Origin: a virus
Length of the DNA: 30,474 nucleotides
Direction: 5' to 3' (one strand)
IMG/VR virus record: IMGVR_UViG_3300030117_005245
Location: 1 to 30,474 of that record
Numbering within the stretch: the first letter of the stretch is position 1; the number at the start of each line of letters is the position of its first letter. The position numbers and the translations under genes were made by a program. Shown one piece after another: positions 7,701 through 17,724 of the stretch. The notes beneath the pieces are model-generated. The model made no database searches. It was not told the DNA's origin and worked only from the letters and a program-made list of their open reading frames with translations.

Positions 7701-10700
7701 ATATAAGTGGTAGAAAAAGAGATGAATCTGATTTTTCAGATATCACCACTGCTACTCCTGTCATAAGAGGAAAAATTGTTTCTGTTCATGTAAATCAGAA
7801 GGGTAGTAACTTTGGTTCAACAGTTATCAACGATAACTACAAACCAGTAATAGAACCTACTACTGGAGATAAGGCATTCTTACAACCATTCATTGTAAAT
7901 GGACAGGTTGATCAAATCATCATCAAGCATGGAGGTGAGAACTTCTTTAATACAGATATAATCATCACAGGTGATGGTATAGGAGCAAAAGCAAGAGCAA
8001 ATGTTTCTAATGGTGTTATAACCAGTATTGATATGATAGAAAAGGGTGCTGGATATACTCAACAAAGAACTACTGCTACAGCAAAAACGCCAGGTCAAGG
8101 TGCTATCTTCTCAAGTGAGGTCAAGAAGTGGACTATCAACCAAGTAGAGAGATATGCCAAGTTTGGTGACGTAAAAGAAGATGATGGATTCTTAGAGACA
8201 CCAAGAGATTTTGATTTAGGTAATCCATATGTAAATTATTACGTGCCACGAAATCTAAGAAACTTCTTAGGTGACTTTGGACAAGATCACTCACCTATTC
8301 TTGGTTGGGCGTATGATGGCAACCCAATATACGGACCTTTCGCTGTAGTGGATGGTAAGAAAAAGTATATTGAATCAAGTTATCGTAAGTTAGCGAGTTC
8401 AAGAGTTGACGGACCTAATATTAGCATTTACCCTGCTGGATTCTTCGTAGAAGACTTCACATACGTAGAAGGAACAGGTGATCTTGATGAACATAATGGT
8501 AGATTTGCTCCTACACCCGAATATCCAAATGGTGTGTATGCATACTATACAACACTTGAAGAGACAGAGGTTATCAACCCTACCAGTCCATTCAACAACT
8601 CTAGGACACCAGTTTTCCCATATATTGTTGGTGATACATATCACTCTAAACTACAGACATTCAATAATACATATGAGGCAAATCAAGACTTAGATTTGAT
8701 CTCTCTAAATCTTGTAAGAAATACTGAACCTTATAATATTACTGAGTATGAGTATGTTGCACAAGCGAATAGGAACACACTTATAAACTCTAAAGTTGAG
8801 AAGACAAGTAGTGGTAGTATTGATAGAATTGATATTGTTACTGCAGGTAAAAATTATAATGTTGGTGATAAGTTAGTATTTGACAATAATCTTACTGGTG
8901 GTTTTGGTGCTATAGGTAAAGTAAATCAAGTTGAAGGAGTTGGTATTACTACACTTACTTCTACAATCACTGAAATAGAGGACATTGTTCTCGTTGCGAA
9001 TGCAAGTAAAGTTACTGGTATTCACACAGGACCTATAGGCATTGCTGATAATTCTTATGTTGAGATTATAGGTATATCAACAACCACTCACTCTAATCTT
9101 GCTGTACGTAATGCACGAATCAACCTAAAAGAAGTAAGCACTGGTCTTGGTGTTTCTATGGGTCACATAGGACTCACCACGAGTGTTCTAATCACTGATT
9201 GGATACCAGATGTTATAAAAGGATATAAGTTCAAGGTCAATGACACTGTACAGATTGATAACGAGCAACTCAAGATAATAAATTTTGACGTAAAGAATAA
9301 TAGACTAGAATTACTAAGAGCACAGCATGGCACAGCAGGTGCTGCACATACATTTGGGTCTAATATTACCAGAGTAGAAAATGAATTTACATATCAATTA
9401 GACAAACCAATCAATCTGACTACTGATGAAGATGTTTCTTATTACTTCAGTGCTGAATCAGTGGTTGGTACAGGAAATACATTTGGTGTTGGAATTGGTA
9501 CTACAGTCACAGTAGCTGGAAGAGGTGGGCATCAATTAGTATCATTCTTTGGAAATGAGACAAAAGATATATTCATACCGACAAGATCAATCTATATGCC
9601 ACGTCATCCATTCAAAACAGGTGACAAAGTAGAGTATAGTCCTGGTGCAGGTACATCTATAGGATATCAAACAGATGCAATGAAGAGAGTGGCAACATCA
9701 TTCATTAGACCTCTACCACCTGAAGTGTATGTACAGGTTTTGGATAATAATCTTATTGGTATTGTGACTACACAAACAGGCATCGGTTCTGACCTTGATA
9801 GAGTGATGTTTATGGGTAATGTATCAATTGGAAATACACACTTCTTCAAAACTAAGAAAGATGTTGTCACAGGCACACTAAGAATTATTAGCGTTACAGC
9901 GTCTTCTCCAAATCATACATTTGAAAGGAATGACACTCTTGATTTGACTGTTGTATCATCTGCAACCAGCTCTGTCACTGCACAATATGATTCTGGGTCT
10001 AGATACGTAAGTATAGGATCTTCAGTCAATCCACCAATATCACTTATAAGAGGTGATACACTAGAAATAAACACAGAAGATATATCTTTAGAAAATACAA
10101 AATTATCATTCTTCTTAGATCCAGATTATAAAAAACCTTTTGTAGGAACAGGTAAATCTGCTATTGAAATAGTCAATACGGGTATACCTGGCAATGCTGG
10201 TTCTTTGACAACGATCAACTTCACTGATCGTGTACCAGATGTATTGTATTATAAGTTTTTACCACTACAGAATACAAAAACAATTGAAGTCAATAAAGAG
10301 ATAAAAGATTATTCTAAGATATTTGTGAATCCAAGTAAATTTACAGGTAAACATACTATCTTATCAAAAACCAGTGATACCTTCAATTTCAACTTATTCA
10401 CTGTGCCTGAAAAGGTAGGATACACAAGTGAGTCGCAGATTTCTTACAGAACAAATTCACCAAACGTCAGAGGTGGTGTTGTAAGAGTATTGTTGCAGGG
10501 TGGTGGATCAAATTACACAGATATCCCTCAGGTTTCAGTAGCATCCACAACTGGATCATCTGCTAACCTCAAAGCATTTGGTTCTAATGTTGGTAAATTG
10601 GATGATGTAAAATTAGTTGATACTGGATATGATTATCCATCTGATTTGACGTTACAACCACAGGCAGCAGTGCCACAAGTATTGTTCTTGAAGGATAACT

Positions 10701-13018
10701 TTGCTGTTGATAGTGTAGCAATCACATCAACAGGTAGAAATTATCTTTCACCACCTGACTTTGTTGTTTACAATAGTAAAACAGATACTATAAACGAAAA
10801 TGCAGAATTTGAAGCAGAACTTATAGGTGGATCTGTATCAAATGTCAAAGTTATATTTGCTGGTGGTAATCTAAGTTCAGGTGATGTTGAATTATTTGCT
10901 GTCAATAATACTAACGGTATTGGTATTATAAGTTGCACCTATTCTGACCCCAATGTAACACTAAGACTACAAACTCCTCTAGGAGGATTCAACACAGCCA
11001 CACCGCTACCATTTGAAGTTGGTGATAAGGTGTTTGTGGAGAACACAGGTGTTGCTACAGGTAATGGATACAACTCTGCTGACTATGGATATCAGTCATT
11101 CACACTAACTGGTGTCAATACAGCATTTGGTAATGTCAACCAAGCAACATTGACTTATGAAGTTGATAAAGATCCTGGCATCCACGATCTCGCAAAGTAT
11201 GGTGTAGTAGTAAAAGACAAAGATCTTGCTAAATTTGAAGTCAATTTGATTGAAAGTTCATTCTTGAATGGTGAACCAGTTGTTTCATCATCAGGACAAG
11301 AGTCAAGAGTTATAATAGGTAAAGGAAAAACAAGAAATGTACTAAGAGTTGATTCTCTAGTTGGATTCAATACAGGTGATGTTGTTACTGGTAAGTTCTC
11401 TAAAGCAGGTGGTACAATTGAATCATCACAGGCATATGAAGGATACTTTACTCTTGATACTTCATTTGAGAAGGCATTTGGTTGGGAAAGAGATACAGGT
11501 AAACTCAATGACTTCTATCAAAGAGTTCAAGACAATGATTACTATCAAAACTTTGCATACTCACTCAAGAGTTTTGTAGGTATCAATAGTTGGAGTGAAC
11601 CAGTTGACTCTCTCGCTCACATAGCAGGTTTCAAAAAACACTCTGATCATCTTATCAACTCTGTGCCTACCACCAGTTCACAACCTGCAGGTATATCATC
11701 AGGGGCTGGTAATGTTGTGGTTATTGATTCACAAGCATCATTACTTGATACACATAACTTTGATCTTGTTAGTGAAAATACTAACCTTGATGAGAATATA
11801 AGTGACGAAGTTCAATTCTTATCTGGTAGATTTGGTGATGGTCTAATATGTAAGACAAACCGTGTATTAGAACTAGATGACATCAGTCCTCAGTTCTATT
11901 CAGATCCAAACCTTATTAGGTCAGTTGAACTTGATACATTTGACATGTTGACAGGAGGACCTGCAGGTGATGGTATTAGTGCTATCAAATATTATGCTCA
12001 AGTTGTCCTTGATGTGGCATCTGGTGTAGCATTCAATGCTACTCAGTATTCAGAGTTCGTTGTCTTCCATGATGGCACAACAGCATACCTCAACACATAT
12101 TCAGAACTATCTGATGCTGACGACTTAGGTGAATTTTCGGCAGAAGTGAACGGACCTCTTGCCAGTGTTCTATACATTCCTACCAACTCAGCGTTAGAGT
12201 ATGACATTACCTTCCATAAAGAGATAATTACAAACGGTGTGGGTGTAGCATCTACTGCTTTTGGATTGATGGAATACAAGGGTATAACTAAGTCACTTGC
12301 AGTAAGTAATACACTACAAGATGTTGATGAAATAGATGCCACCATGTATAAGTCTGGAAGTATCCTAGTATCAGCAAGAGGACCTAATGGTGAGAAAGAA
12401 ATTGATGAATTCTTATGGTTGGTTGATGGAACTGACAATGTGATATTCACTAATACTGGTAATATGGATGCTGATACAGATATAGGTACATTTTCATTGA
12501 ACAATGTCAGTAACGTATTGAAGTTACAGCACACACCTCCTGTAGGTATGGCAGTGACAGTATCATCTCTTACTAGGGCAGTAGGTGTGGCACAAACACA
12601 TGGTAATTCTGGTATTGTTGATGAATATCATATTGGTGACACTATGTTAGACAGTTCATTTATACAATTACCTGCCAATGGATCACCAAGTCAACAGATT
12701 ATATCAGAGAAAGCATATGCGAACTATACAACATGTAGATTCCATGTTGAGATACACAACACAACTGATGATGAGTATTCTGTATTCATAGTTGGTTCAA
12801 ACTCATACGGTGGTAATGCAACGTATAACACATATAATAACCTGTACACAGATGATACTATGAAGAGAAATATGACAAATACTATCATACATATTACAAG
12901 TACAAGCACTCAATTAAAATTCTTACCCGTTGCGAATAAAGCGTATACGATAAGAACTCATGAAATCAAAATTGATAAACCAGATATGGTCGCAAACAAC
13001 GAAACCGTAACATACTAA
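4745..13018 (+). CDS. 7: Giant baseplate wedge protein in the gp7 position, with YHYH domain
   Basis: 2757 aa, far longer than T4 gp7 (1032 aa). The N-terminus has IPEVIGDDNPLLGEFLKQYY, then DFYKSKGTEEAFKILFGALYGE (residues about 199-220), a segment shared by phage wedge proteins. A YHYH-type domain spans roughly residues 1160-1285, with GWAYDGNPIYGPF (about 1187-1199) and TPEYPNGVYAYY (about 1256-1267). Several beta-rich modules recur: IDNEVISYTGI-type (about 95, 332 and 1505), YFVxxxDxxxxxL-type (about 590, 835 and 940) and GSxYxxxPxxxV-type (about 705-775, 1020-1110 and 1915-2050). The C-terminus holds three degenerate copies of one beta-sandwich-like domain (about 2411-2505, 2528-2615 and 2655-2752). 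By position it should nucleate the wedge and reach the baseplate rim. The gp7 name rests on position and N-terminal resemblance. Confidence 0.78.
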   Translation: MIQTSLTKVKIHEIIESQIPEVIGDDNPLLGEFLKQYYISQEHQGGPIDIAENLVEYKGLDFLNTKNLIGFTSVTKYASARDDVIYVNSTDGWPNQYGLLKIDNEVISYTGIGSTSFEGCIRGFSGIENNNRTNQPEYLTFTQTGIGTHGVDSRVHNLSNVFLQEFMKKLKKQVLSGFAERKLDEKLDQSNFIRQSKDFYKSKGTEEAFKILFGALYGEKVEMIQPSKYIISPSDAEYRVNEVLICELISGDPLKITGESIIQKTTPLETSGSITGVEKAVFGGKTYYKIALSKGTIIGKFQQVGKTFITRSATTGSTVIDVDSTVGFGATGYIEFEDRLISYSGKSLTQFTGISTLTSPCGIGSTVRSGLIATSYEEGDLGLPVRFNVLGVLNKFVGSAINQQEESELNIKQLGRIENGLKYSTWIYNTSSTYAIERYTLKSANSYNFKLAASNFSLYVGDEIEVIDQTDPDNKLNGTITFVFDESQDDSISVSVPTLDTTKKYKIRRKLKIQKDRTADVQNTYTDGSAVHVASNSLPHWTIDPQKRIRSFTNVGVNTTTVEINVPDHDFYDGDLVAYSSSGIGTLANLNEGESYYVKRVDSSTVKLAFTGENVRRGQFITAFTGSDIGSQTSHTLTPDSLFGTDLGAQKIIRKFSEPEFGDVKDKTVQGGVGLFANGVEAYSYKSSDVVYFGPLESVEVLNTGSDYDIVSPPRLTVSQDGHNGIGASVIAQVEGTLQEILIDNEGSDYEETPTVKVIGGNNSTAIVKAKMKFVNQVVEFDATSTGGVVRTAANDFSFSSPHNLIAGEQVIYETNGSTPIGIGVTPGTLVDTATYFVVKRNPNTIISLADNKEDALAGIGTIPLTTNGGGIQRLRTVDRRLKVDKILVEDSGFFKNREVHTSTGINTFTDTINIKSHGFSNFETVKYSSTESAIGGLTNNSQYFVDKIDDDSFRLSDNKDLTSFISLTDDGLGEHIFQDPPISIDISGRKRDESDFSDITTATPVIRGKIVSVHVNQKGSNFGSTVINDNYKPVIEPTTGDKAFLQPFIVNGQVDQIIIKHGGENFFNTDIIITGDGIGAKARANVSNGVITSIDMIEKGAGYTQQRTTATAKTPGQGAIFSSEVKKWTINQVERYAKFGDVKEDDGFLETPRDFDLGNPYVNYYVPRNLRNFLGDFGQDHSPILGWAYDGNPIYGPFAVVDGKKKYIESSYRKLASSRVDGPNISIYPAGFFVEDFTYVEGTGDLDEHNGRFAPTPEYPNGVYAYYTTLEETEVINPTSPFNNSRTPVFPYIVGDTYHSKLQTFNNTYEANQDLDLISLNLVRNTEPYNITEYEYVAQANRNTLINSKVEKTSSGSIDRIDIVTAGKNYNVGDKLVFDNNLTGGFGAIGKVNQVEGVGITTLTSTITEIEDIVLVANASKVTGIHTGPIGIADNSYVEIIGISTTTHSNLAVRNARINLKEVSTGLGVSMGHIGLTTSVLITDWIPDVIKGYKFKVNDTVQIDNEQLKIINFDVKNNRLELLRAQHGTAGAAHTFGSNITRVENEFTYQLDKPINLTTDEDVSYYFSAESVVGTGNTFGVGIGTTVTVAGRGGHQLVSFFGNETKDIFIPTRSIYMPRHPFKTGDKVEYSPGAGTSIGYQTDAMKRVATSFIRPLPPEVYVQVLDNNLIGIVTTQTGIGSDLDRVMFMGNVSIGNTHFFKTKKDVVTGTLRIISVTASSPNHTFERNDTLDLTVVSSATSSVTAQYDSGSRYVSIGSSVNPPISLIRGDTLEINTEDISLENTKLSFFLDPDYKKPFVGTGKSAIEIVNTGIPGNAGSLTTINFTDRVPDVLYYKFLPLQNTKTIEVNKEIKDYSKIFVNPSKFTGKHTILSKTSDTFNFNLFTVPEKVGYTSESQISYRTNSPNVRGGVVRVLLQGGGSNYTDIPQVSVASTTGSSANLKAFGSNVGKLDDVKLVDTGYDYPSDLTLQPQAAVPQVLFLKDNFAVDSVAITSTGRNYLSPPDFVVYNSKTDTINENAEFEAELIGGSVSNVKVIFAGGNLSSGDVELFAVNNTNGIGIISCTYSDPNVTLRLQTPLGGFNTATPLPFEVGDKVFVENTGVATGNGYNSADYGYQSFTLTGVNTAFGNVNQATLTYEVDKDPGIHDLAKYGVVVKDKDLAKFEVNLIESSFLNGEPVVSSSGQESRVIIGKGKTRNVLRVDSLVGFNTGDVVTGKFSKAGGTIESSQAYEGYFTLDTSFEKAFGWERDTGKLNDFYQRVQDNDYYQNFAYSLKSFVGINSWSEPVDSLAHIAGFKKHSDHLINSVPTTSSQPAGISSGAGNVVVIDSQASLLDTHNFDLVSENTNLDENISDEVQFLSGRFGDGLICKTNRVLELDDISPQFYSDPNLIRSVELDTFDMLTGGPAGDGISAIKYYAQVVLDVASGVAFNATQYSEFVVFHDGTTAYLNTYSELSDADDLGEFSAEVNGPLASVLYIPTNSALEYDITFHKEIITNGVGVASTAFGLMEYKGITKSLAVSNTLQDVDEIDATMYKSGSILVSARGPNGEKEIDEFLWLVDGTDNVIFTNTGNMDADTDIGTFSLNNVSNVLKLQHTPPVGMAVTVSSLTRAVGVAQTHGNSGIVDEYHIGDTMLDSSFIQLPANGSPSQQIISEKAYANYTTCRFHVEIHNTTDDEYSVFIVGSNSYGGNATYNTYNNLYTDDTMKRNMTNTIIHITSTSTQLKFLPVANKAYTIRTHEIKIDKPDMVANNETVTY

Positions 13019-16000
13019 TGACATTTCAATTAGGATCAGTCAATAAACAATTCAATACTGCCAGTGAGAGCTTTTCAAGTTCTTTTAGGTTGACACATAA
13101 GGGTGACCAATTATTTTCTCATGAGTTTGATGCTGGATCATCATCAGATGTCCTAATCGGTAAAGATACATTTGTTGTAGAGAATCATTTCTATACCTCT
13201 GGTGAAGAATTGACATATGAGGCATTTGATGGCAGACCTATTGGAATAGATCATAATAGTCCTGGTGTTGGTGCTGCTACCACTCTACCATCAAGTGTAT
13301 TTGTTATAAAATTAGATGAGAATAAATTCAAGCTTGCTGCTACCAGAGACTTAGCAATATCTGGTAGTCCAATAGGATTGACAACAGTTGGTGTTGGAAC
13401 CACGCAAAGTTTCACTACACAAAAACTTGATACTAAGTGTATTATCACTATTGATAATGTTATACAATCACCTCTTCTTACAAATACGAACGTATCAACA
13501 ACGCTGACAAGCACGATGTTCAATCGTGAGGCAAGATTTGCGGATGTTCACAAATTCAAGCAATATGACATTATCAAAATGGGTAATGAAATTATGCGAA
13601 TACAAGTCATAGGATTTGGTACTATGTCTGATAATGTTCTTGTGGATCGTGCATGGATGGGTACACAGGAGGAGGCACACTTAGTCAATGACCCAGTAAA
13701 TTTGGTAAGAGGAGATTATAATATAAGAAAAAATAAAATACACTTTGCTGATACACCGTTTGGTGGTACGAGGCAGAAGGTAGGAATTCAATCTGGTGCA
13801 GTAAACGTATCTGCAAGTAGATTTACTGCGTTGACTGAGATATTCAGCACTGGTACACAAGTAAAATTAAGATCAAGAACACCACCTGCTCCTCTTGTAG
13901 GTAACAATGATTATTTCATAATCAAAAACGGTAATAACGATTTCTCATTTGCAAGAACAAAACCTGAGGCTTTGACAGGTGTTGGTATCACACTTACATC
14001 TGCTGGTATTGGTACACACAATCTCCTAGTTGCTGATGTGGTGGATGGTAGTGAATTTCAGGGTAGAGCATTCATGAGATCTGATTACAGAGGTAACTTT
14101 GTATTAGATGATATTTCAAGTGGATTTACAGGTGTTGGAAAAACCTTTACACTGACAAGTAACGGGTCAAATATCACAGGTATCAATACTGATTTTGGTG
14201 TTATATTAATCAATAACACATTCCAGAAACCTGATATTGATTACAATTATGAGGAAAACTCTGGCATCACTTCAATAACATTTTCTGGTAATGACATATC
14301 TGGTCAAACAGAAACTTATAGCACATCTGATGTCAATGCGAATAGATTGCCTAGAAAAGGTATTATATCTGGTATTGGTAATTCTCAAGGATTTGGATAC
14401 CAGCAGTTACAAACTGGTTTTGGAACTGCAGTAGTATCAGGTTTTGGTACTATAACTGTTGCTATGGGATTCACTGGCGGTGGATATAGATCTGCTGGCA
14501 CACAATTCAAGGTAAGAGTCATTGGTGGTAATCCTACAACTGCTGCTGCAGGTACGTTCTCTGTGCAAGATGGTAGAATAAAGAAAGTCTTTATGGATGG
14601 AACGCCAGGTGTGGGTTATACACACACAAATGTTCCACTGTTAGAATTTGACTCACCATATGCTTATGATGATATAAAACTTATAAGTGGTAGCACTGGT
14701 ATAGGAGCGTCAGTATCAATCACAATCGGTGTGGGTGACAGTGTATCGGAACCTGTTCTAACTAATGTAGGATATGGATTCACAGTTGGTGAAGAACTTA
14801 CAATTGCAGGTATACCTACAAACTTTAGTGCTGGAACTAATTTCCAACCTGCCACATTTACCGTAACATCAACAAGTGACGATAAGTTCTCAGGATGGGT
14901 TCTAGGTAAGTTCCAAATACTTGATGATTTCTCAAGTGAATTTAATAGTAGTAAAACACAGTTTACGCTAAGAGAAAATGGAGAAAATATTAGTATAGAG
15001 AAGACTGCAGGTAGTCCTATTAGTCTTGATGATGTATTACTAATATTCATCAATGATGTATTACAAAAACCTGGTAAAGCATATAAGTTTGACGGTGGTT
15101 CACAACTGAAATTTACAGAAGCACCACCTACAGGTGCAACATTACAAGTTCTATTTTATAGAGGAACTGACGCTGACATAATAAATGCAGAGGCAGTTGA
15201 GACTATATTGAAGGGTGATACTATAACGATAGATAGTCCTTCAAAAGATAGATCTATATTGAAACAAGATCCTAGAACCATTAGAGAGGTGGTGTTTAGA
15301 GACACGTTACAAACTACCATTTATAAAGGACAGGGAATCACAGCAGCTAAGGAACCTCTTAGACCTGTGACATGGAGAAAACAAGAAGATGACAAAATTG
15401 TTGATGGTGTAAAAGTAAGTAAGGCAAGAGGATTGTATGCTGGTAGAATTTTACCTGCAACAAGAATCATAGCTGGTGTGAGCACTACAGATACTGTGAT
15501 GTATGGACAATCAGGTATAATTGGATTTACAAAAACTGAAGATCCAAATACAACTGAATTTTCTATAAAAGTTGTAGATGCCGATAAGAACAATACTGGT
15601 TTTGGTACAACAGGATTTGATTATCCTTACAAGTCAATAAACGAAGTGACCTTAGAAGGTGATCAAGGAGTCATTGTTGGTGTTGGATCTACTGCGAAAG
15701 GTCTACAGTTTGAATTTTCTATACCAACTAACTCAGTCCTGAGAGATAATGCGTTTGGTGGGTTTACTGAGACTGGTATAGGAACAGGTGACTTCTTCCT
15801 TGTAAGTAGATCAAATATTGGAGATGGTGTTACTGCTATGTCAACTGATGGTTCAGGAACTGTTGGTGTGACTACAATTTGCGTTGACGGTGTATTCCAA
15901 GTCAGTAACATTGAGAGAGTGGGTGCAGGTTCAACAATCAGAGTATTCACTGAGATAGCATCAGATCATGGAGTGAACGTAACTGGACTAAGTTCAGGTG

Positions 16001-16152
16001 CAGGTAACTTCTATGGTGCCTATTCATACGCCAAATTTACAACGGGAGCTGTAGGTATGGCGTTTACTGTGAACCCTATGAACGGTCTAACTGGATTATC
16101 AACTGCTCCTCAAATCCAAAGGGCAACGAAATTGTCACTGGATTACACATAA
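13018..16152 (+). CDS. Large virion structural protein built of repeated beta modules
   Basis: 1044 aa. I cannot tie it to a T4 gene. The N-terminal 60 residues (LGSVNKQFNTASESFSSSFR) look like an attachment segment. A VFVIKLDENKFKLA module lies near residue 95 and a YFIIKNGNNDFSFA module near 300. An IIKMGNEIMRIQVIG segment (about 185) recalls the IDNEVISYTGI modules of the preceding giant protein. Two copies of a 'FTLxxNGxxI ... INxxxQKPxxxY' module lie at about 378-425 and 649-721, the second ending in TGATLQVLFYRG. This module is common in phage tail and fibre proteins. No catalytic motif is visible. It lies between the gp7-position gene and gp8, joined upstream by TAATG. I infer a baseplate or fibre-network component. 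A late box overlaps its stop codon. Confidence 0.72.
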   Translation: MTFQLGSVNKQFNTASESFSSSFRLTHKGDQLFSHEFDAGSSSDVLIGKDTFVVENHFYTSGEELTYEAFDGRPIGIDHNSPGVGAATTLPSSVFVIKLDENKFKLAATRDLAISGSPIGLTTVGVGTTQSFTTQKLDTKCIITIDNVIQSPLLTNTNVSTTLTSTMFNREARFADVHKFKQYDIIKMGNEIMRIQVIGFGTMSDNVLVDRAWMGTQEEAHLVNDPVNLVRGDYNIRKNKIHFADTPFGGTRQKVGIQSGAVNVSASRFTALTEIFSTGTQVKLRSRTPPAPLVGNNDYFIIKNGNNDFSFARTKPEALTGVGITLTSAGIGTHNLLVADVVDGSEFQGRAFMRSDYRGNFVLDDISSGFTGVGKTFTLTSNGSNITGINTDFGVILINNTFQKPDIDYNYEENSGITSITFSGNDISGQTETYSTSDVNANRLPRKGIISGIGNSQGFGYQQLQTGFGTAVVSGFGTITVAMGFTGGGYRSAGTQFKVRVIGGNPTTAAAGTFSVQDGRIKKVFMDGTPGVGYTHTNVPLLEFDSPYAYDDIKLISGSTGIGASVSITIGVGDSVSEPVLTNVGYGFTVGEELTIAGIPTNFSAGTNFQPATFTVTSTSDDKFSGWVLGKFQILDDFSSEFNSSKTQFTLRENGENISIEKTAGSPISLDDVLLIFINDVLQKPGKAYKFDGGSQLKFTEAPPTGATLQVLFYRGTDADIINAEAVETILKGDTITIDSPSKDRSILKQDPRTIREVVFRDTLQTTIYKGQGITAAKEPLRPVTWRKQEDDKIVDGVKVSKARGLYAGRILPATRIIAGVSTTDTVMYGQSGIIGFTKTEDPNTTEFSIKVVDADKNNTGFGTTGFDYPYKSINEVTLEGDQGVIVGVGSTAKGLQFEFSIPTNSVLRDNAFGGFTETGIGTGDFFLVSRSNIGDGVTAMSTDGSGTVGVTTICVDGVFQVSNIERVGAGSTIRVFTEIASDHGVNVTGLSSGAGNFYGAYSYAKFTTGAVGMAFTVNPMNGLTGLSTAPQIQRATKLSLDYT

Positions 16153-16155
16153 ATA
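16148..16155 (+). promoter_or_regulatory. Late-promoter box before gene 8
   Basis: CATAAATA fits the NATAAATA late consensus. Its bases 3-5 (TAA, 16150-16152) are the stop codon of the upstream gene. The gp8 ATG lies 31 bases downstream, a normal leader length. The 33-base gap here is the first real intergenic space after gene 25, which supports a separate transcript start. Confidence 0.6.
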
Positions 16156-16185
16156 ACAATTACGAACTAATTTAGTTTCAAAATA

Positions 16186-17724
16186 ATGCCAGCGATCATC
16201 ACTGATCAGATAAGAGTATTGAATGCGACGAATTTCGTTAGTGGAATTTCGACGACTGACAATAGTTATTATGTCTTCATAGGATTACCTAATGCAACTG
16301 AAGTTGCATCAGATTGGAACACAGCAACTCCTGCCCCTATTGACAATTTTGACGAACATGATAACACATATGATTCTCTAATATCTGCTAAGAAAATAAC
16401 CTCATCCGACGTGTTGAGAGTAATCAAAAAGATTACATGGACAACAGGTACGATATATGAAATGTATCGTCCAGATTATAGTATTGATAAGTTGAGTCCA
16501 CAGACCAGTTCTTCAAGTTTGTATAAAGCAAACTTCTATGTGATGAACTCAGACTTCAGAGTCTATGAGTGCATCTACAATGGTGCATCACCATCCAATA
16601 GTGGAGGTGGTGTTATATCTCTTGAAGAACCAACACATACAGATTTGCAACCAAGGTTAGAGAGTGATGGTTATGTTTGGAAGTATCTTTATACTATAAA
16701 ACCAAGTGATATCATCAAGTTTGACAGTGCTGAGTTTATACCAGTACCTGCAGACTGGGGTACAAACACTGATGTAGCGGATGTAAGAAATGCTGCTGTA
16801 GATGGTAAGATAGAAACTGTTGTGATTGAAGATGTCACGAATGCGACATATCAGTTCAATGGTACGAAGAACGCTGTTCCTATAAGAGGAGATGGATCTG
16901 ATGGTCTGGCATCTGTCACATTCATCAACGGTAAACCCTCTGCTGTTCAGGTGACGAATGGTGGTAGTGGTTATTCTTTTGGAACTCTTGATCTAGATGA
17001 TGTAGTTACAGGAAGCGGTGCTTCATTCTCGGTCATCGTGCCACCACCAGGCGGTCACGGTGCTGACATATACAGAGAACTAGGTGCTAATAAAGTGCTT
17101 GTATATTCTCGTATTGAGAACAGTGATGTCACAAACCCAGACTTTCCAACTGGTAACCAGTTCGCAAGAATAGGTATTATAGAAAACCCACAGCAATTTG
17201 GTAGTACAAATTTACTTACTTCCTCATCTGCATCAGGTGTTTATGGTATCAGATTGACTGGTGCAGCAACAACCAGTATGTCAGTTGCTGTAGATGGTCA
17301 GGTCACACAAACAGTGGGAGTTGGTTCCACTGCTGTAGGTCAAATCATAGGATATGATCCAATCACAAAATCATTACAGTATTGGCAAGACAGATCCCTT
17401 GCTACCAATGACAGTTTGGATAATAAACCGACCTATGGATACAAACTAAATAGATTTACTGCGAACCCTGCAAGTGGAGGCAATACAAATATTATTGTCA
17501 CTACCACAGGAGGAACAGAAACCTTATCTATCGATACAGGTTTCACGGGAGTTTCAACTACAGTGAATTCAAGAACATACTACTTTGGACAAACATATAA
17601 TAATGGATTGGCAAATCCAGAGATCAAAAAATACTCTGGTAATATAATCTACGTTGACCAAAGACCTGAAGTAACTAGAGCGACAAACCAACGAGAAGAT
17701 ATTAAAATCATCTTAGAATTCTAA
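16186..17724 (+). CDS. 8: Baseplate wedge subunit gp8
   Basis: 512 aa against 334 in T4. The N-terminal half has the gp8 pattern seen in marine T4-like phages: SYYVFIGLPN with a following W (residues about 27-45), YDSLISAKKI, RVIKKITWTTGTIYEMYRPD, YVMNSDFRVYECIYN and DGYVWKYLYTIKPSDIIKF. gp8 dimers sit at the middle of each baseplate wedge and bind gp7, gp10 and gp6. The added length comes mainly from an insertion near residues 240-300 containing VTNGGSGYSFG and the sequence PPPGGHGADIYRELGA. The Gly-Tyr module also occurs in the neighbouring giant proteins. The C-terminus FGQTYNNGLANPEIKKYSGN, then a DQRPEVTRATNQREDIKIIL segment, is typical. The gene is preceded by its own late box and followed after 2 bases by the DUF4815 gene. 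Confidence 0.9.
   Translation: MPAIITDQIRVLNATNFVSGISTTDNSYYVFIGLPNATEVASDWNTATPAPIDNFDEHDNTYDSLISAKKITSSDVLRVIKKITWTTGTIYEMYRPDYSIDKLSPQTSSSSLYKANFYVMNSDFRVYECIYNGASPSNSGGGVISLEEPTHTDLQPRLESDGYVWKYLYTIKPSDIIKFDSAEFIPVPADWGTNTDVADVRNAAVDGKIETVVIEDVTNATYQFNGTKNAVPIRGDGSDGLASVTFINGKPSAVQVTNGGSGYSFGTLDLDDVVTGSGASFSVIVPPPGGHGADIYRELGANKVLVYSRIENSDVTNPDFPTGNQFARIGIIENPQQFGSTNLLTSSSASGVYGIRLTGAATTSMSVAVDGQVTQTVGVGSTAVGQIIGYDPITKSLQYWQDRSLATNDSLDNKPTYGYKLNRFTANPASGGNTNIIVTTTGGTETLSIDTGFTGVSTTVNSRTYYFGQTYNNGLANPEIKKYSGNIIYVDQRPEVTRATNQREDIKIILEF

Noticed and set aside
11155-11508. Reverse-strand open frame of 117 codons
   Set aside because: Antisense to the gp7-like gene with no recognisable motif; such frames are common opposite AT-rich genes with this codon use.
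12043-12534. Reverse-strand open frame of 163 codons inside the gp7-like gene
   Set aside because: It lies fully antisense to a well-supported structural gene, has a low-complexity Ser/Pro/Thr/Val composition and shows no family motif or promoter.
14664-15053. Reverse-strand open frame of 129 codons inside the 1044-aa protein gene
   Set aside because: Antisense shadow of a repeat-rich coding region; composition is biased and no start signal is visible.
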